Positions 1-8,137 are shown, counted from the first letter of the stretch. The stretch is 64,000 nt of DNA from Levilactobacillus angrenensis (GCF_003946085.1 NZ_RHOB01000005.1:100108-164107); one strand, 5' to 3'. Translations and numbers: made by a program. The notes: generated by a model not told the origin, from the letters alone.

Positions 1-534
1 TTCAGTCCAGTAAGTCGTCCATGGCAATTGAAAGCGCGTCTTAACGAACAGCCACAAAACGAGACCAAATACCGCGGCAACCGAGATGTAGCGGGTGTAC
101 GGGGCTCGCCAAAGATGGGTGCTTTGCTGGTAAGATAGCCAGTAGAACAGCACGTAGACGAAGGTGTACCCCCAAGACAAGACGGCGGTCACGTTGCCGT
201 TTAGTAGCATGAACCCCACCCCCGCCAGCAAAATCAGCCAGTTGGGAATCTTTAACGCCAAAAAGTACGCCACAAAAATCAACAGTAGCAGTTGAAAGTT
301 GGTAAATGTCCAAGACAGATGACTATCCCGCACAATCAGCTGTAGGGCGAAGACGGACACCACCGCGCAGGTAGTCCCAACGATGACCTGGACCCGTTTG
401 ATATTATACGGTCGCCGACTGGATTCAGCCTTGGCCGTGACCCAAGTAAAAATCGACCAGTACAGGGTGATGATTCCCAGGGTGAAGAAAATACTGGTGA
501 TGATGGGCGGTACTAACCACATTGTCCATGACAT
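1..534 (-). CDS. Multi-pass membrane protein, N-terminal part (possible diguanylate cyclase)
   Basis: This reading frame stays open from an ATG at 534 to the window edge (178 codons), so the C-terminus lies outside. The start has an AGGAG ribosome binding site a few bases upstream. The visible part is almost entirely hydrophobic, with about five or six predicted membrane helices separated by short basic loops, and it starts MSWTMWLVPPIITSIFF. No catalytic domain is in view. The gene is divergent from an EAL-domain protein at 812. In lactobacilli such EAL genes are often paired with a membrane-anchored GGDEF diguanylate cyclase whose N-terminus looks like this. That assignment is inference from context only; another sensor or transporter is possible. 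Confidence 0.6.
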   Translation of the reverse strand, partial: MSWTMWLVPPIITSIFFTLGIITLYWSIFTWVTAKAESSRRPYNIKRVQVIVGTTCAVVSVFALQLIVRDSHLSWTFTNFQLLLLIFVAYFLALKIPNWLILLAGVGFMLLNGNVTAVLSWGYTFVYVLFYWLSYQQSTHLWRAPYTRYISVAAVFGLVLWLFVKTRFQLPWTTYWTE

Positions 535-811
535 GGAATCGATCTCCTTGTTCAGTGATTTAAGAATTAATCCAGCAATTGGTTCTTTAATTCAGGTATT
601 AGTATAACGCATTAATTTACTCTAACACCCACTATAAAACATTTCATATAATAAAACCATAACTATTTATATAAAATAGTGTGTCACGGGCTGAACGGTT
701 CGCCACTTTGCTATTTCCCTCCACTCCCAAATTTCTGGTCATTTATACTATCCGTATTCGTTAAAATAAAGTATGATGGGAGCAGACACTTGAAAGGAGG
801 AACCATTCGAC
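535..811. promoter_or_regulatory. Divergent promoter region with AT-rich palindrome
   Basis: This gap separates two divergent genes. It contains a near-perfect palindrome, CTATTTATATAAAATAG, at about 664-680 and several TATAAA/TATAAT-like hexamers, so both promoters probably lie here. A strong ribosome binding site (GAAAGGAGG) precedes the EAL gene. No convincing small gene was seen. Confidence 0.4.
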
Positions 812-1474
812 ATGTACCGTTATTTTCTACAGCCCCAGTTAGATGTCTCAAACAACTCGCTGATTGGCTACGAAATGCTCATTCGCCAGCAAGTCGACGA
901 CAAATGGGTCCTGCCCAAAGATTTTGAGTCGATTCCGATTGACATCCAAGCGGACTTAATCAAACGGACGGCGCAAAAGTTGCGACTGAAGATTGGCTCG
1001 GTTTCTTACAACGTCAACCAACGGCAGTTTATCGACTGCACGATTGCCCAGGCGATTGTGACCGCTCAGCAACAAATCTATCCCGTGAAACTGATTCTCG
1101 AAGTGACCGAAGAAGAAACGGATACCGCGGTCTCGAATCAGGATATTATCGATCAAGTTCATTTTTTTGACGACCACGGGATTCAACTTAGTCTAGATGA
1201 TATTGGGACCGGTATCAATACTTTTGACCACATCAAGCCGATTCTGCCCTACGCCAGCGAAATCAAATTCGCCATGCAAAATTTCCGGGCCGAGGGTCGT
1301 GCCGCTGAGATTCCCGATAACCTGATCTTTTGGAAAAAAGTCGCGCAAGACTACAAGTTGCGCTTGATCCTTGAAGGTGTGGAAAACGCTGACGAGGACC
1401 AGATGGCTAATGGCCTAGAAATCGACCTCCGCCAAGGCTGGTATTACGGCAAGCCTCACCTGTTCCAGTTATAA
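812..1474 (+). CDS. EAL-domain protein, probable c-di-GMP phosphodiesterase
   Basis: This is a 220-residue stand-alone EAL domain that would hydrolyse cyclic di-GMP in the cytoplasm. Family landmarks occur in order. An EAL-position glutamate sits in GYEML (near residue 21). An Asn is present in SYNVN, a Glu in LEVTEE, the double Asp in LDDIGTG, a Lys in EIKFAM, a Glu in LEGVEN, and a final QGWYYGKPH. The EAL signature itself reads YEM and the usual KxD motif reads KFA, so the domain is somewhat degenerate. Most metal- and substrate-binding residues remain, so activity is plausible but unproven. It has no signal or membrane segment. It is divergent from a membrane protein that may be its cyclase partner. 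The start has a GGAGG site upstream, and a terminator follows at 1513. Confidence 0.85.
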   Translation: MYRYFLQPQLDVSNNSLIGYEMLIRQQVDDKWVLPKDFESIPIDIQADLIKRTAQKLRLKIGSVSYNVNQRQFIDCTIAQAIVTAQQQIYPVKLILEVTEEETDTAVSNQDIIDQVHFFDDHGIQLSLDDIGTGINTFDHIKPILPYASEIKFAMQNFRAEGRAAEIPDNLIFWKKVAQDYKLRLILEGVENADEDQMANGLEIDLRQGWYYGKPHLFQL

Positions 1475-1512
1475 TTTTTGCAATACTTTTTATTAATAAT
1501 ATTATTTATTTT

Positions 1513-1562
1513 AAAGACTACTAATAGGTTGTGCTGGGTCACAATCTCTGGTAGTCTTTTAC
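1513..1562 (+). terminator. Terminator after the EAL gene
   Basis: AAAGACTAC and GTAGTCTTT form a stem, with an inner stem GGTTGTG/CACAATC, followed by a T run. Confidence 0.8.
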
Positions 1563-1628
1563 TTATCAAAAAAAGTTTTGTAGTCAGCTAGACTGGCTAA
1601 TCATGAGTCTACTTAGGAGGCGTTCCCC

Positions 1629-2117
1629 CTGCACTGGTCATTTTTTCAGCACCGCTGTTCCCATTGCGGGCAAAAGCTCCCTTCATTTCACGCACAATGC
1701 CCAAGCTGTGGCACCCGGCGCCTGACCTGGTTCACGTCTCACGGTCCGCTCAGTCGCGGTGTTTACTGGCGGCGTATGGGTGTGCTTACGTTGTTGACGG
1801 TCGGCCTACTGAGCACGCTGATGAGTACGGTCCTGCAGTACCCGGCGTTTCGCTTACACCCCGCCCACTTTAATCCTGAGAAAACACTGTTACTGTTGGT
1901 CGTTGCTGGGGGATTAGTTAGCTGTACTCTGGCCACGTTGGCCGTCACCCGCCAACGTCTGCATGACCGCCAGCGGACCGGCCGCTGGTTATGGTGACTG
2001 GCCTTGCCCATCATCGGTTGGGGAATCGTGGTGGTCCAACTGCTCGGTCCGAGTCAAGGCCCCCCGCACCGGTTACCACCAACTCACTACACGGCATACG
2101 AGCACGCAACTGGCTAA
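1629..2117 (+). pseudogene. Zinc-ribbon DUF805-like membrane protein, interrupted by an in-frame TGA
   Basis: The frame opens with a zinc ribbon (CSHC, then CPSC ten residues later). Two hydrophobic helices follow, then a motif typical of DUF805 (RQRLHDRQRTGRWLW), then TGA at 1995-1997. Reading through that stop in the same frame gives another helix (LALPIIGWGIVVVQLLG), which is the expected continuation of DUF805, before TAA at 2115. The simplest reading is a nonsense change of a Trp codon. No ATG, GTG or TTG lies upstream of the ribbon in frame. A CTG at 1629 is eight bases after a perfect AGGAGG (1615-1620) and is the likely start, or a mutated ATG/TTG. The function of DUF805 proteins is unknown. 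This may instead be a functional truncated 122-residue protein. Confidence 0.6.
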
Positions 2118-2686
2118 TTTTTATCGGTGGCACACTGTTGTATGCCATCAGCTTCAACTTCGTGGGCATTGCCGCACTCAACGGCGAACAGCAGTCCCTG
2201 ACTGCCGCCAATCAACTGACACTGGGACGCCACCACCTTTCACTGGCGAACCAACGGACTTACCCCATGGCCTACCATAACAGTCGGTGGGCCCACACGA
2301 CGTTTGCCATCGACCAAGTCACGGTCTACCGCACCCAGCGCCCCTACCGCATCCCCAGTAACGACGGACCGCTCACCATCACCGGCATCATTCGCGTCCA
2401 CATGAAGATTCACGCGGGCGCCAATATCCAGACCTATCCCGCCGCCAAAATGTTGACACTCAATGACGGCCAACGCCTGATTGCGGACCGCTCCAACAGT
2501 GATGTCTTCGCGGGTGACTTGAACCAGGGGATCCGGACTGCGGGTAATATTTATTTTCTTGTACCCCGCTTAAATGAGGTGTCTGACGTGACTGCCCTGG
2601 ACCTTGCTTGGGACGCAGCGTTACGGTCACGACCGCAGGCAATCCGGCCATTTCACGCCAAGGTTACCTTGGACAGTAAAAAATAA
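1991..2686 (+). CDS. Membrane-anchored extracellular protein, DUF4352/DUF5067-like
   Basis: The open frame is 231 codons from ATG 1991. It overlaps the decayed DUF805 frame, and its first 38 or so residues look non-native because they are the shifted reading of the DUF805 coding sequence. Recognisable protein begins near RNWLIFIGGTLLYAISF, one transmembrane anchor. A beta-rich extracellular domain follows, with a pattern (NDGQRLIAD, then SGN-like IYFLVP) resembling DUF4352/DUF5067 immunoglobulin-like lipoprotein domains. There is no normal start codon just before the anchor; only ATA 2096 is in frame. The gene may have lost its start or be translated by coupling at the ATGGTGA overlap. The function is unknown. 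A terminator-like stem follows at 2682. Confidence 0.5.
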   Translation: MVTGLAHHRLGNRGGPTARSESRPPAPVTTNSLHGIRARNWLIFIGGTLLYAISFNFVGIAALNGEQQSLTAANQLTLGRHHLSLANQRTYPMAYHNSRWAHTTFAIDQVTVYRTQRPYRIPSNDGPLTITGIIRVHMKIHAGANIQTYPAAKMLTLNDGQRLIADRSNSDVFAGDLNQGIRTAGNIYFLVPRLNEVSDVTALDLAWDAALRSRPQAIRPFHAKVTLDSKK

Positions 2687-2720
2687 TGCTCTCCTAGTAA
2701 GTTTTAGGAGAACATTATTT
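2682..2720. terminator. Bidirectional terminator between convergent genes
   Basis: AATAATG-x-CTCCTA pairs with TAGGAG-x-CATTATT between the ends of two convergent genes, with A/T tracts on both sides. Confidence 0.65.
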
Positions 2721-2731
2721 GGGCATCATTT

Positions 2732-5218
2732 TTAACTTGGTGCATTCGACAAATTCCAGATAATTTCGCCAGAGTAGTCGCCTTGCATCGCACTGCCATT
2801 GACCCTCAGTAGGATCCCTTGTTTGGGGCCCCAATCACTGGCAATGTTTGTTTTCTTGTCAGTTCCGTCGGCCTTGCCAGAGTCGATCAAAGTCGTGTCA
2901 TCGGCATTTAGCGTTTGGGTTGTCCCATCGCTACCAACATAGATGAGGTTGCCATCCAGTCGCGTATCCACAGCCGTATCAAGGGTCATCCCCGTCGTCC
3001 TAGCAGACAGGTACCAGTCACCGCTTTGACGAGAATCATCAATGTAAAATGACCAATCGTTTGCACGTTCAATAGTCGTCGTGGTCCCGCTTAGCACGGT
3101 GGGCGCAAATACCAGATTACCACTGGTATCGCCGTAACCCAAGGAGCCAGCAGTGACGGTCGTTGAATCCTCATTAGATCTTTCGTCAGGTTCAGATTTA
3201 CTAGTGCTGTAAAGGGTGATGGTATTCGCACCTTTCTTGAGCAGGCTGTTATCAACCTCATACTGGAAGACAAATGGATCACTACCGCGGTTCACTAGAA
3301 TATTCGGTAACGCCTTAGATCCCTGGCTATGGCCGTTGACTTTCAGGTGGACAACGATATCTTCGGGACTCATCGCAGCAGCCCCATAAGCAGGACCATA
3401 AGGGTATTTAGCCTGTCCCACAATTTCAGCAGGCTGTTTGGAGTCTCCGTAGTCAACACTGGTGGTACTTTCTTCCGGAGCAATTGTCATCGTTAGGTCG
3501 GAGGCTTTTACGTTAAACGCAGGTAACTTGGCGGTAGCCGAGGCATTAGACCCATTGAAATAGCTGGTCGCTTCCGCCTCAGTTGCCGCTGAAGTCCCAA
3601 CGGTCCCATACAGGGTAATGTGCGCTTCATCTGAACCAGTCAAGGTGAGCCCTTGGCCATCACTGCCTAAGCTAACAGGAAGAGTTGTCCCCTCCCGTTT
3701 AGAAATATCCACCTTGCTAGTGGAATTATCAGGATTGGTAATACTTCCAGAGCTCAGAGTAATACTCTTGGGAACATTCAACGAAGCATTAATGTCTTTC
3801 CAGTCCTTCGTACCACCATCTCGTTTGAATGTATAATCTAATTTAACCGGCATTCCGCCAAAAATTGTCGGTGTTGAACTGGTATCAACCGGCGAGTAGG
3901 TGTCTGCGTCGTTATCCTGCGTGCTGAGCGTCGCCTTCGCACTGTTCTCGACATCACCAGGCACTTGATCAAAGACGACTAAGTTATTTTCCGTACTGGT
4001 ACCCGTAGAACCAGTGAAGCCCCAACGAACTTTTTTGTCCCAATCATCCTGTCCGTCCTGCTTGAATTCATCTAGTTTAAGCGGAACTGTTGCCTTATTA
4101 GCCGGCGTCTTAGGTTGACCAGTATCAGAATTTTTATCATCGTACACATACGTCATTTCTCCAATACTGCCGCCATCTGTTGGTGGTGTGTAGGTTAAAG
4201 TGACGTGGTGCCACCGGTGATCCGTCATCTTATCCGTGTTCGCATCAGCATTTTTTCCTTCGTCTAGGTAGCCTAGATGCGTCATCTTATAGAAATAATA
4301 CGATGAACTGGTATACTTCGACGTATACCAAAGCGGAATAGGTACCAAGGCCGATACCAGCCCCCAGATATTTGTCTTATAACCATCCCGAGCAACACCT
4401 GTGTACGTACTTGAATCTCCAGGGTAGTTCGATGCAATGTGATTGTCCTGCGCATTGATTGTACCCGCCGTACCAGTTGGATCACCCTTTGAATCAAAAT
4501 TATTATAATAATTCCCTAAATCAAATGAAGATGGCGCTGATTCATCAAGATCCCATTGAGGTTGAGCCAAAATTTTTTCGGGTGGATTGTAATTATTAAC
4601 AAACGTATCGAATTCCAAAGCCCAACTATGGTCTATGGCGTTGCCTGCCAAATCAGTCTTATGCCAGTCCTCAGGATCCATTCCCCAAACGCCCATGCTT
4701 TCACCAACACCGGGTGTCACAACATCATTTTTATTTTTATCCTGAGTTATCGCTTTAGAAAAGGCATTGACACCATCTTTGGAGTTCTGCAAAACGAAGG
4801 CCATACCATCGCCTATACCCCACTTCTTCTGGAGATATTGTTGTTCGGTACTAGCGTAAATCCACATGGAAACAGTCTCCGGCTTCGAGAGGTCAAAGAC
4901 GGTTTTCTCCGACCAAATCGCCCCCCAACTGTCTTGTTGGCTGGCCTTAGAAATTCGAATCGCAGAATTTTTCGCCCCAGACGGGCTACCAGCGTCAACT
5001 ATGCCGGCCATATTACCACCCGTGGCCACGCCATTATCTTCATTCCAAAAATAGTCTTTATACTCATCCGAGCTTAAATCAACCCCCTGTGGTGCCCCTG
5101 CCAATGCTTCACTATAGCTGTTATACGTTGACTCAGCAGCGTACCCCGGCGCACTCAACCACAGCCCTAGTCCGGCCACCGCCGCCGTTGTTAGCGCTGC
5201 CAATATTCCTTTCTTCAT
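2732..5218 (-). CDS. Secreted L-type lectin / WxL-domain surface protein
   Basis: This is a cell-surface protein of 828 residues. The start at 5218 is chosen because a GGGGG site precedes it and it gives a clean signal peptide (MKKGILAALTTAAVAG, cleavage near APGYAA). Residues of about 25-390 form a bacterial L-type (concanavalin-like) lectin domain. The middle (about 400-690) holds beta-rich repeats of the DUF11/Ig kind. The C-terminus is a WxL domain with paired DWYL and IIWNL motifs at the very end, which binds peptidoglycan non-covalently. A role in binding host or plant glycans is family knowledge, not shown here. The usual WxL partners (DUF916 protein, small WxL proteins) are absent nearby, so it stands alone. 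Promoter elements should lie above 5219. Confidence 0.85.
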   Translation of the reverse strand: MKKGILAALTTAAVAGLGLWLSAPGYAAESTYNSYSEALAGAPQGVDLSSDEYKDYFWNEDNGVATGGNMAGIVDAGSPSGAKNSAIRISKASQQDSWGAIWSEKTVFDLSKPETVSMWIYASTEQQYLQKKWGIGDGMAFVLQNSKDGVNAFSKAITQDKNKNDVVTPGVGESMGVWGMDPEDWHKTDLAGNAIDHSWALEFDTFVNNYNPPEKILAQPQWDLDESAPSSFDLGNYYNNFDSKGDPTGTAGTINAQDNHIASNYPGDSSTYTGVARDGYKTNIWGLVSALVPIPLWYTSKYTSSSYYFYKMTHLGYLDEGKNADANTDKMTDHRWHHVTLTYTPPTDGGSIGEMTYVYDDKNSDTGQPKTPANKATVPLKLDEFKQDGQDDWDKKVRWGFTGSTGTSTENNLVVFDQVPGDVENSAKATLSTQDNDADTYSPVDTSSTPTIFGGMPVKLDYTFKRDGGTKDWKDINASLNVPKSITLSSGSITNPDNSTSKVDISKREGTTLPVSLGSDGQGLTLTGSDEAHITLYGTVGTSAATEAEATSYFNGSNASATAKLPAFNVKASDLTMTIAPEESTTSVDYGDSKQPAEIVGQAKYPYGPAYGAAAMSPEDIVVHLKVNGHSQGSKALPNILVNRGSDPFVFQYEVDNSLLKKGANTITLYSTSKSEPDERSNEDSTTVTAGSLGYGDTSGNLVFAPTVLSGTTTTIERANDWSFYIDDSRQSGDWYLSARTTGMTLDTAVDTRLDGNLIYVGSDGTTQTLNADDTTLIDSGKADGTDKKTNIASDWGPKQGILLRVNGSAMQGDYSGEIIWNLSNAPS

Positions 5219-5800
5219 TCTAAGTAACCCCCTGTCCAAAGATAATGGACTTTTCATCCTCAACTTTGTCATCATTGATACTAGCTAGTAGTCAATTAGC
5301 TAATTGATTGTGGTCCACTAAAGACATTCAATTGACGTCTGTATTTTCAGTGAACTTACCAGTAGGCCCACAATCTATGTTTATTGAAATATTTAACTGT
5401 CCTAATAAATATAGTATACCATCAACCGTGCGGGATTGTAAGTTTAAATGTCAATGGATTTGTAAATGGCCTGTTATTTTTTAAGAACGCCTTTGTGACA
5501 GGGATTGAGGCAATTCAATCTGTATTTTGTTCTTCACTAATAGTAAGCGCCGGCTTGCGGTATTAATCACAGTTTTATTCACAAGAATTCATTTATGTAA
5601 CACTGTTTAATTAGACCATTGAACGGTATCTCTCGCTGGCACATTTCCTATTGATGCGCCATCCCCTAGATGCAGGTCCCACGAAAAATCTAGCTCAGAA
5701 ATATGCAACCGACTTCCTAGTTGTCAATACAATCGGGGCCCTTTAGAATTGGTCTAGTCCACAAGCTTTTACCCGCCAATTGCTTTTCCTTTTTGTGCGC
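5219..5800. other. Gene-poor region upstream of the lectin gene
   Basis: No convincing coding frame was seen. It presumably carries the promoter of the lectin gene on the minus strand. The one discrete element is an operator-like palindrome at 5747. Confidence 0.4.
5747..5763. promoter_or_regulatory. Operator-like palindrome, TGGTCTAGTCCA class
   Basis: AATTGGTCTAGTCCACA matches the palindromes found at pgi, nagB and glmS in this window. Here it stands alone, without a sugar-metabolism gene beside it. Confidence 0.4.
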
Positions 5801-5803
5801 AAC

Positions 5804-5843
5804 AAAAAAAGTCCACAAACGCTGTTTTACCAACGTTTGTGGA
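5804..5843 (-). terminator. Terminator of tRNA-Glu
   Basis: On the minus strand, GTCCACAAACG and CGTTTGTGGAC form a perfect 11-bp stem followed by TTTTTTTG. It lies just downstream of the minus-strand tRNA. Confidence 0.9.
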
Positions 5844-5850
5844 CCACTTA

Positions 5851-5924
5851 TCACCCGCACGGGGCTCGAACCCGTAACTCCGCCTTGAGAGGGCGACGTC
5901 TTAAACCAGTTTGACCAGCGGGCA
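5851..5924 (-). tRNA. tRNA-Glu (anticodon CTC)
   Basis: A cloverleaf of 74 nt can be drawn. The anticodon stem is TCGCC/GGCGG with the loop CTCTCAA (anticodon CTC, decoding GAG), and the T arm is ACGGG-TTCGAGC-CCCGT. It resembles Lactobacillus tRNA-Glu(TTC) in its D and T arms. The acceptor stem begins with two weak pairs (T1-G72 and G2-T71) instead of the usual G-C pairs, and no CCA is encoded. It may be a minor isoacceptor or a mobile or decaying copy. Confidence 0.8.
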
Positions 5925-6106
5925 ATACTATCAACTAGCAGTATCTAATTTACGCTATTCTCCTAAAATTGTCAATCCTTGAATGAATAAATTTACACAG
6001 AAATGGGAATTCATACAGGAATTCGTCTTTTTTCGGCAAAATCGGTTGACACCAAAAGCGGAACAAGTTACTATTAAATAGTTGTTTACGCAACGTGTAA
6101 CCTTAT

Positions 6107-6179
6107 TGGGTATTCGCCAAATTGGTAAGGCAGCGGACTCTGAATCCGTAATTTACTGGTTCGAGCCCAGTATACCCAA
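6107..6179 (+). tRNA. tRNA-Gln (anticodon CTG)
   Basis: This is a 73-nt cloverleaf with acceptor TGGGTAT/ATACCCA, anticodon loop CTCTGAA (CTG, decoding CAG) and T arm ACTGG-TTCGAGC-CCAGT. CCA is not encoded. The 3' end lies 132 bp from the end of an integrase gene, the usual arrangement for an element integrated at a tRNA. Confidence 0.9.
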
Positions 6180-6208
6180 TCACAGAGTTTAAAAAAGTCA
6201 TTATAGGA

Positions 6209-6299
6209 GCTGACAAAGCCCGCTATGATGGCTTTTCTTTTTGTCAGCAATGCCCTCCCCAGTGACTGTCAACGGCCCATAACTGGTAGTCACTTTTTT
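6209..6299 (+). terminator. Two terminator-like hairpins after tRNA-Gln
   Basis: The first is GCTGACAAA paired with TTTGTCAGC (6209-6248). The second is AGTGACT paired with AGTCACT followed by TTTTTT (about 6261-6299). Both face the tRNA transcript; the first could also serve the integrase from the other strand. Confidence 0.6.
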
Positions 6300-6311
6300 A
6301 ACCTCACCCGT

Positions 6312-7457
6312 TTAGAAATTCAAATAGTTGGCCAATTTTTCTGTCGCCTCATTTTTCTCCTTCGCCGTCACGGCGGTATAGAGGTCCAGCGTCGTTTGGT
6401 AACTCGCGTGGCCGAGCTGATCCTGGACTGATTTGATGGACGCTCCCGCTTCAAAGGCCAGCGTGGCGTAGGTGTGGCGAAAGGCGTGCATGGTAATGTG
6501 CTTCAGCCCATATTTCTTAAGCGTGTGCTCCAACCATTTTCTTGGCTTCGTCGGCTGGCACATCTCGTTTTTCTCGTTGGCAAAGACCAGTTGGCTCCCA
6601 TCACTGTCACCCCCAGCTAACCATTGCTGTTGGTCAAGCTGCCACTGTCGCAAGATTTGGCCGGTCTTGGCATCCAGGTAAACGGTGCGGTTACTGCGCA
6701 GCGTCTTTGGTGATTGGACCAGCAAGCGGGCGTTGTCCCCCCGAGATTGCGTCTTCGAAACGGTCACCGTGTTCTTGGCAAAATCAATATCCGACCATTG
6801 CAGACACAGCATTTCTGATTTGCGCATCCCACTGAAGGCTGCCAAACGGAAGAATACGTTGGCTTGCGGGTCATTGTCGTCTTCGTTCAGGCAATCGAAG
6901 AAGTGTTTGAGTTCAGCCCGGTCGAAATAATTTGCCAGATTTTCACGCGCCCGATTATCCTTGTTCACGGGCACGATGACGTGTTTCGCTGGGTTGTCGG
7001 TGATCAGCTGCAGGGTAATAGCGAAATTCAACACGCTGGCGGTATAGTTCAGGAGCGTGTGGTATTTCGTCAGCCCCGCGGCAAACCAGCTATTAATGGC
7101 ATCTTGACAGTCCAGAACGCCAATCTGCGTGATGCGGTCATTTCCCAGTACCGGCAAAATGTGGAGCCGAAATAACCGCTTGGTAGTCGCCCACGTGCTC
7201 TCCTTGACCGTGTTCTGGTAGAGAGGAAACCAGCGCAGATAAACATCCCTAAAAGTCGCTTTATCCTGCTCATGAGAAGGTTTCCCGGTCGTCGTGCCCA
7301 GCAACCGATCACCAATCGAGCGCGCTTCCTGTCTGGTCTTCAAGCCACGACGTGTGGTCCGCCGCGGCTTTCTCGTCACTGGGTCGATGCCCAAGTAAAC
7401 TTGGACCTTATAGCGTGTGTGACCATGTTTATCGTGATATTTTTGGATACTAGCCAT
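6312..7457 (-). CDS. Tyrosine recombinase, phage/island integrase
   Basis: This 381-residue site-specific recombinase inserts or excises a mobile element. The start at 7457 (MASIQKYHDKHG) follows AGGAGGTCT; the longer upstream frame lacks a site. The N-terminus has the AP2-like arm-binding fold (YKVQVYLGIDPVTRKPRRTTRRG). A SAM-like core-binding domain and then the catalytic domain follow. The catalytic set is visible: Arg in FSGMRKSEML, the beta-hairpin Lys region, HAFRHTYAT, QLGHAS and the Tyr in DLYTAV. The gene reads toward tRNA-Gln(CTG), so the tRNA 3' end is the likely attachment site. No other phage genes are present, so this is probably a remnant or a small element carrying the neighbouring SOS-controlled gene. 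Confidence 0.92.
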   Translation of the reverse strand: MASIQKYHDKHGHTRYKVQVYLGIDPVTRKPRRTTRRGLKTRQEARSIGDRLLGTTTGKPSHEQDKATFRDVYLRWFPLYQNTVKESTWATTKRLFRLHILPVLGNDRITQIGVLDCQDAINSWFAAGLTKYHTLLNYTASVLNFAITLQLITDNPAKHVIVPVNKDNRARENLANYFDRAELKHFFDCLNEDDNDPQANVFFRLAAFSGMRKSEMLCLQWSDIDFAKNTVTVSKTQSRGDNARLLVQSPKTLRSNRTVYLDAKTGQILRQWQLDQQQWLAGGDSDGSQLVFANEKNEMCQPTKPRKWLEHTLKKYGLKHITMHAFRHTYATLAFEAGASIKSVQDQLGHASYQTTLDLYTAVTAKEKNEATEKLANYLNF

Positions 7458-7643
7458 GATAGACCTCCTAAAGTCCTGTGCGTCCAACGGAGTAACTTCA
7501 AGATTATTATAAGCTCTGAAGGCTCGTCTACCGAAGTCGAGGCCCATCTGCCCAGAAACTTCTTTCAGAGGGCTTAGACGCTAATTTTACGGGGGTTGAC
7601 GTCATCTACACGCTTTTTTTCACCTCACACAGCAAATTTCCGC

Positions 7644-7672
7644 TTGCGTTATCGAACGTTTGTTCGTATAAT
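7644..7672 (+). promoter_or_regulatory. SOS promoter with perfect LexA box
   Basis: TTGCGT (7644-7649) and TATAAT (7667-7672) are separated by exactly 17 bp. The end of that spacer is CGAACGTTTGTTCG (7653-7666), a full match to the Gram-positive LexA/DinR operator CGAAC-N4-GTTCG. Bound LexA would occlude the polymerase. The promoter reads into the OB-fold-like gene at 7691. Confidence 0.9.
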
Positions 7673-7690
7673 ACTACTGAGGTGATAACC

Positions 7691-7948
7691 ATGAAAGAAC
7701 TTGCCATCAACGGCACCATCGCTAGCGACCCCAAAGTACTCAAGCTGAATCCCCTGCTTATCTTCGTCAAGGTCACTGATGACGCGGACCAGGTGCACAA
7801 CTGCCTGATTCATCAGCACGGGCTTAATTTTCTCTACCAAGCCACCAGTGGTGCTCGTGTGGCCCTCTTTGGCCATGACAACCAACGCCATCAGTTTGTG
7901 ATTACCCATTTCACGGTTATCGCTAGCTCGGCCGCAGCGGCTTCTTAA
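7691..7948 (+). CDS. Small OB-fold/SSB-like protein under LexA control
   Basis: This 85-residue protein starts at ATG 7691 (MKELAINGTIASDPK), which follows GAGGTG at good spacing; an ATG at 7682 overlaps that site. The spacing of the strands (NGTIASDPKVL, then LLIFVKVTD, then GARVALFGHDN and FVITHFTVIA) resembles the first half of single-stranded-DNA-binding proteins, but it is much shorter than SSB and lacks the acidic C-terminal tail. The LexA box in its promoter points to a role in the DNA-damage response, perhaps in the element whose integrase lies divergently beside it. The identity is inference from the strand pattern. A terminator follows at once. Confidence 0.7.
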   Translation: MKELAINGTIASDPKVLKLNPLLIFVKVTDDADQVHNCLIHQHGLNFLYQATSGARVALFGHDNQRHQFVITHFTVIASSAAAAS

Positions 7949-7968
7949 TTCAGATCAACCACAAAAAT

Positions 7969-8016
7969 CACGCGCAACACCCCGCCTCTTCAGGCAAGTG
8001 TTTGCGCGTGGTTTTC
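7969..8016 (+). terminator. Terminator of the SOS gene
   Basis: CACGCGCAA pairs with TTGCGCGTG, followed by GTTTTC. Confidence 0.8.
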
Positions 8017-8137
8017 TGCTCCCGAATGGGGGGATCTAAGCTTCGGGAAATGAGGTCAAGCGGTCAGGGAACTTTTGTGTGGAAAGACCGACCGCCATCA
8101 CATCCTCAGTGAAGTCAGCTGGTTAGCTGCTTTCGGC

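Noticed and set aside
4556..5077. 173-codon plus-strand frame opposite the lectin gene
   Set aside because: It lies antisense to a clear signal-peptide/lectin coding region and has no recognisable domain.
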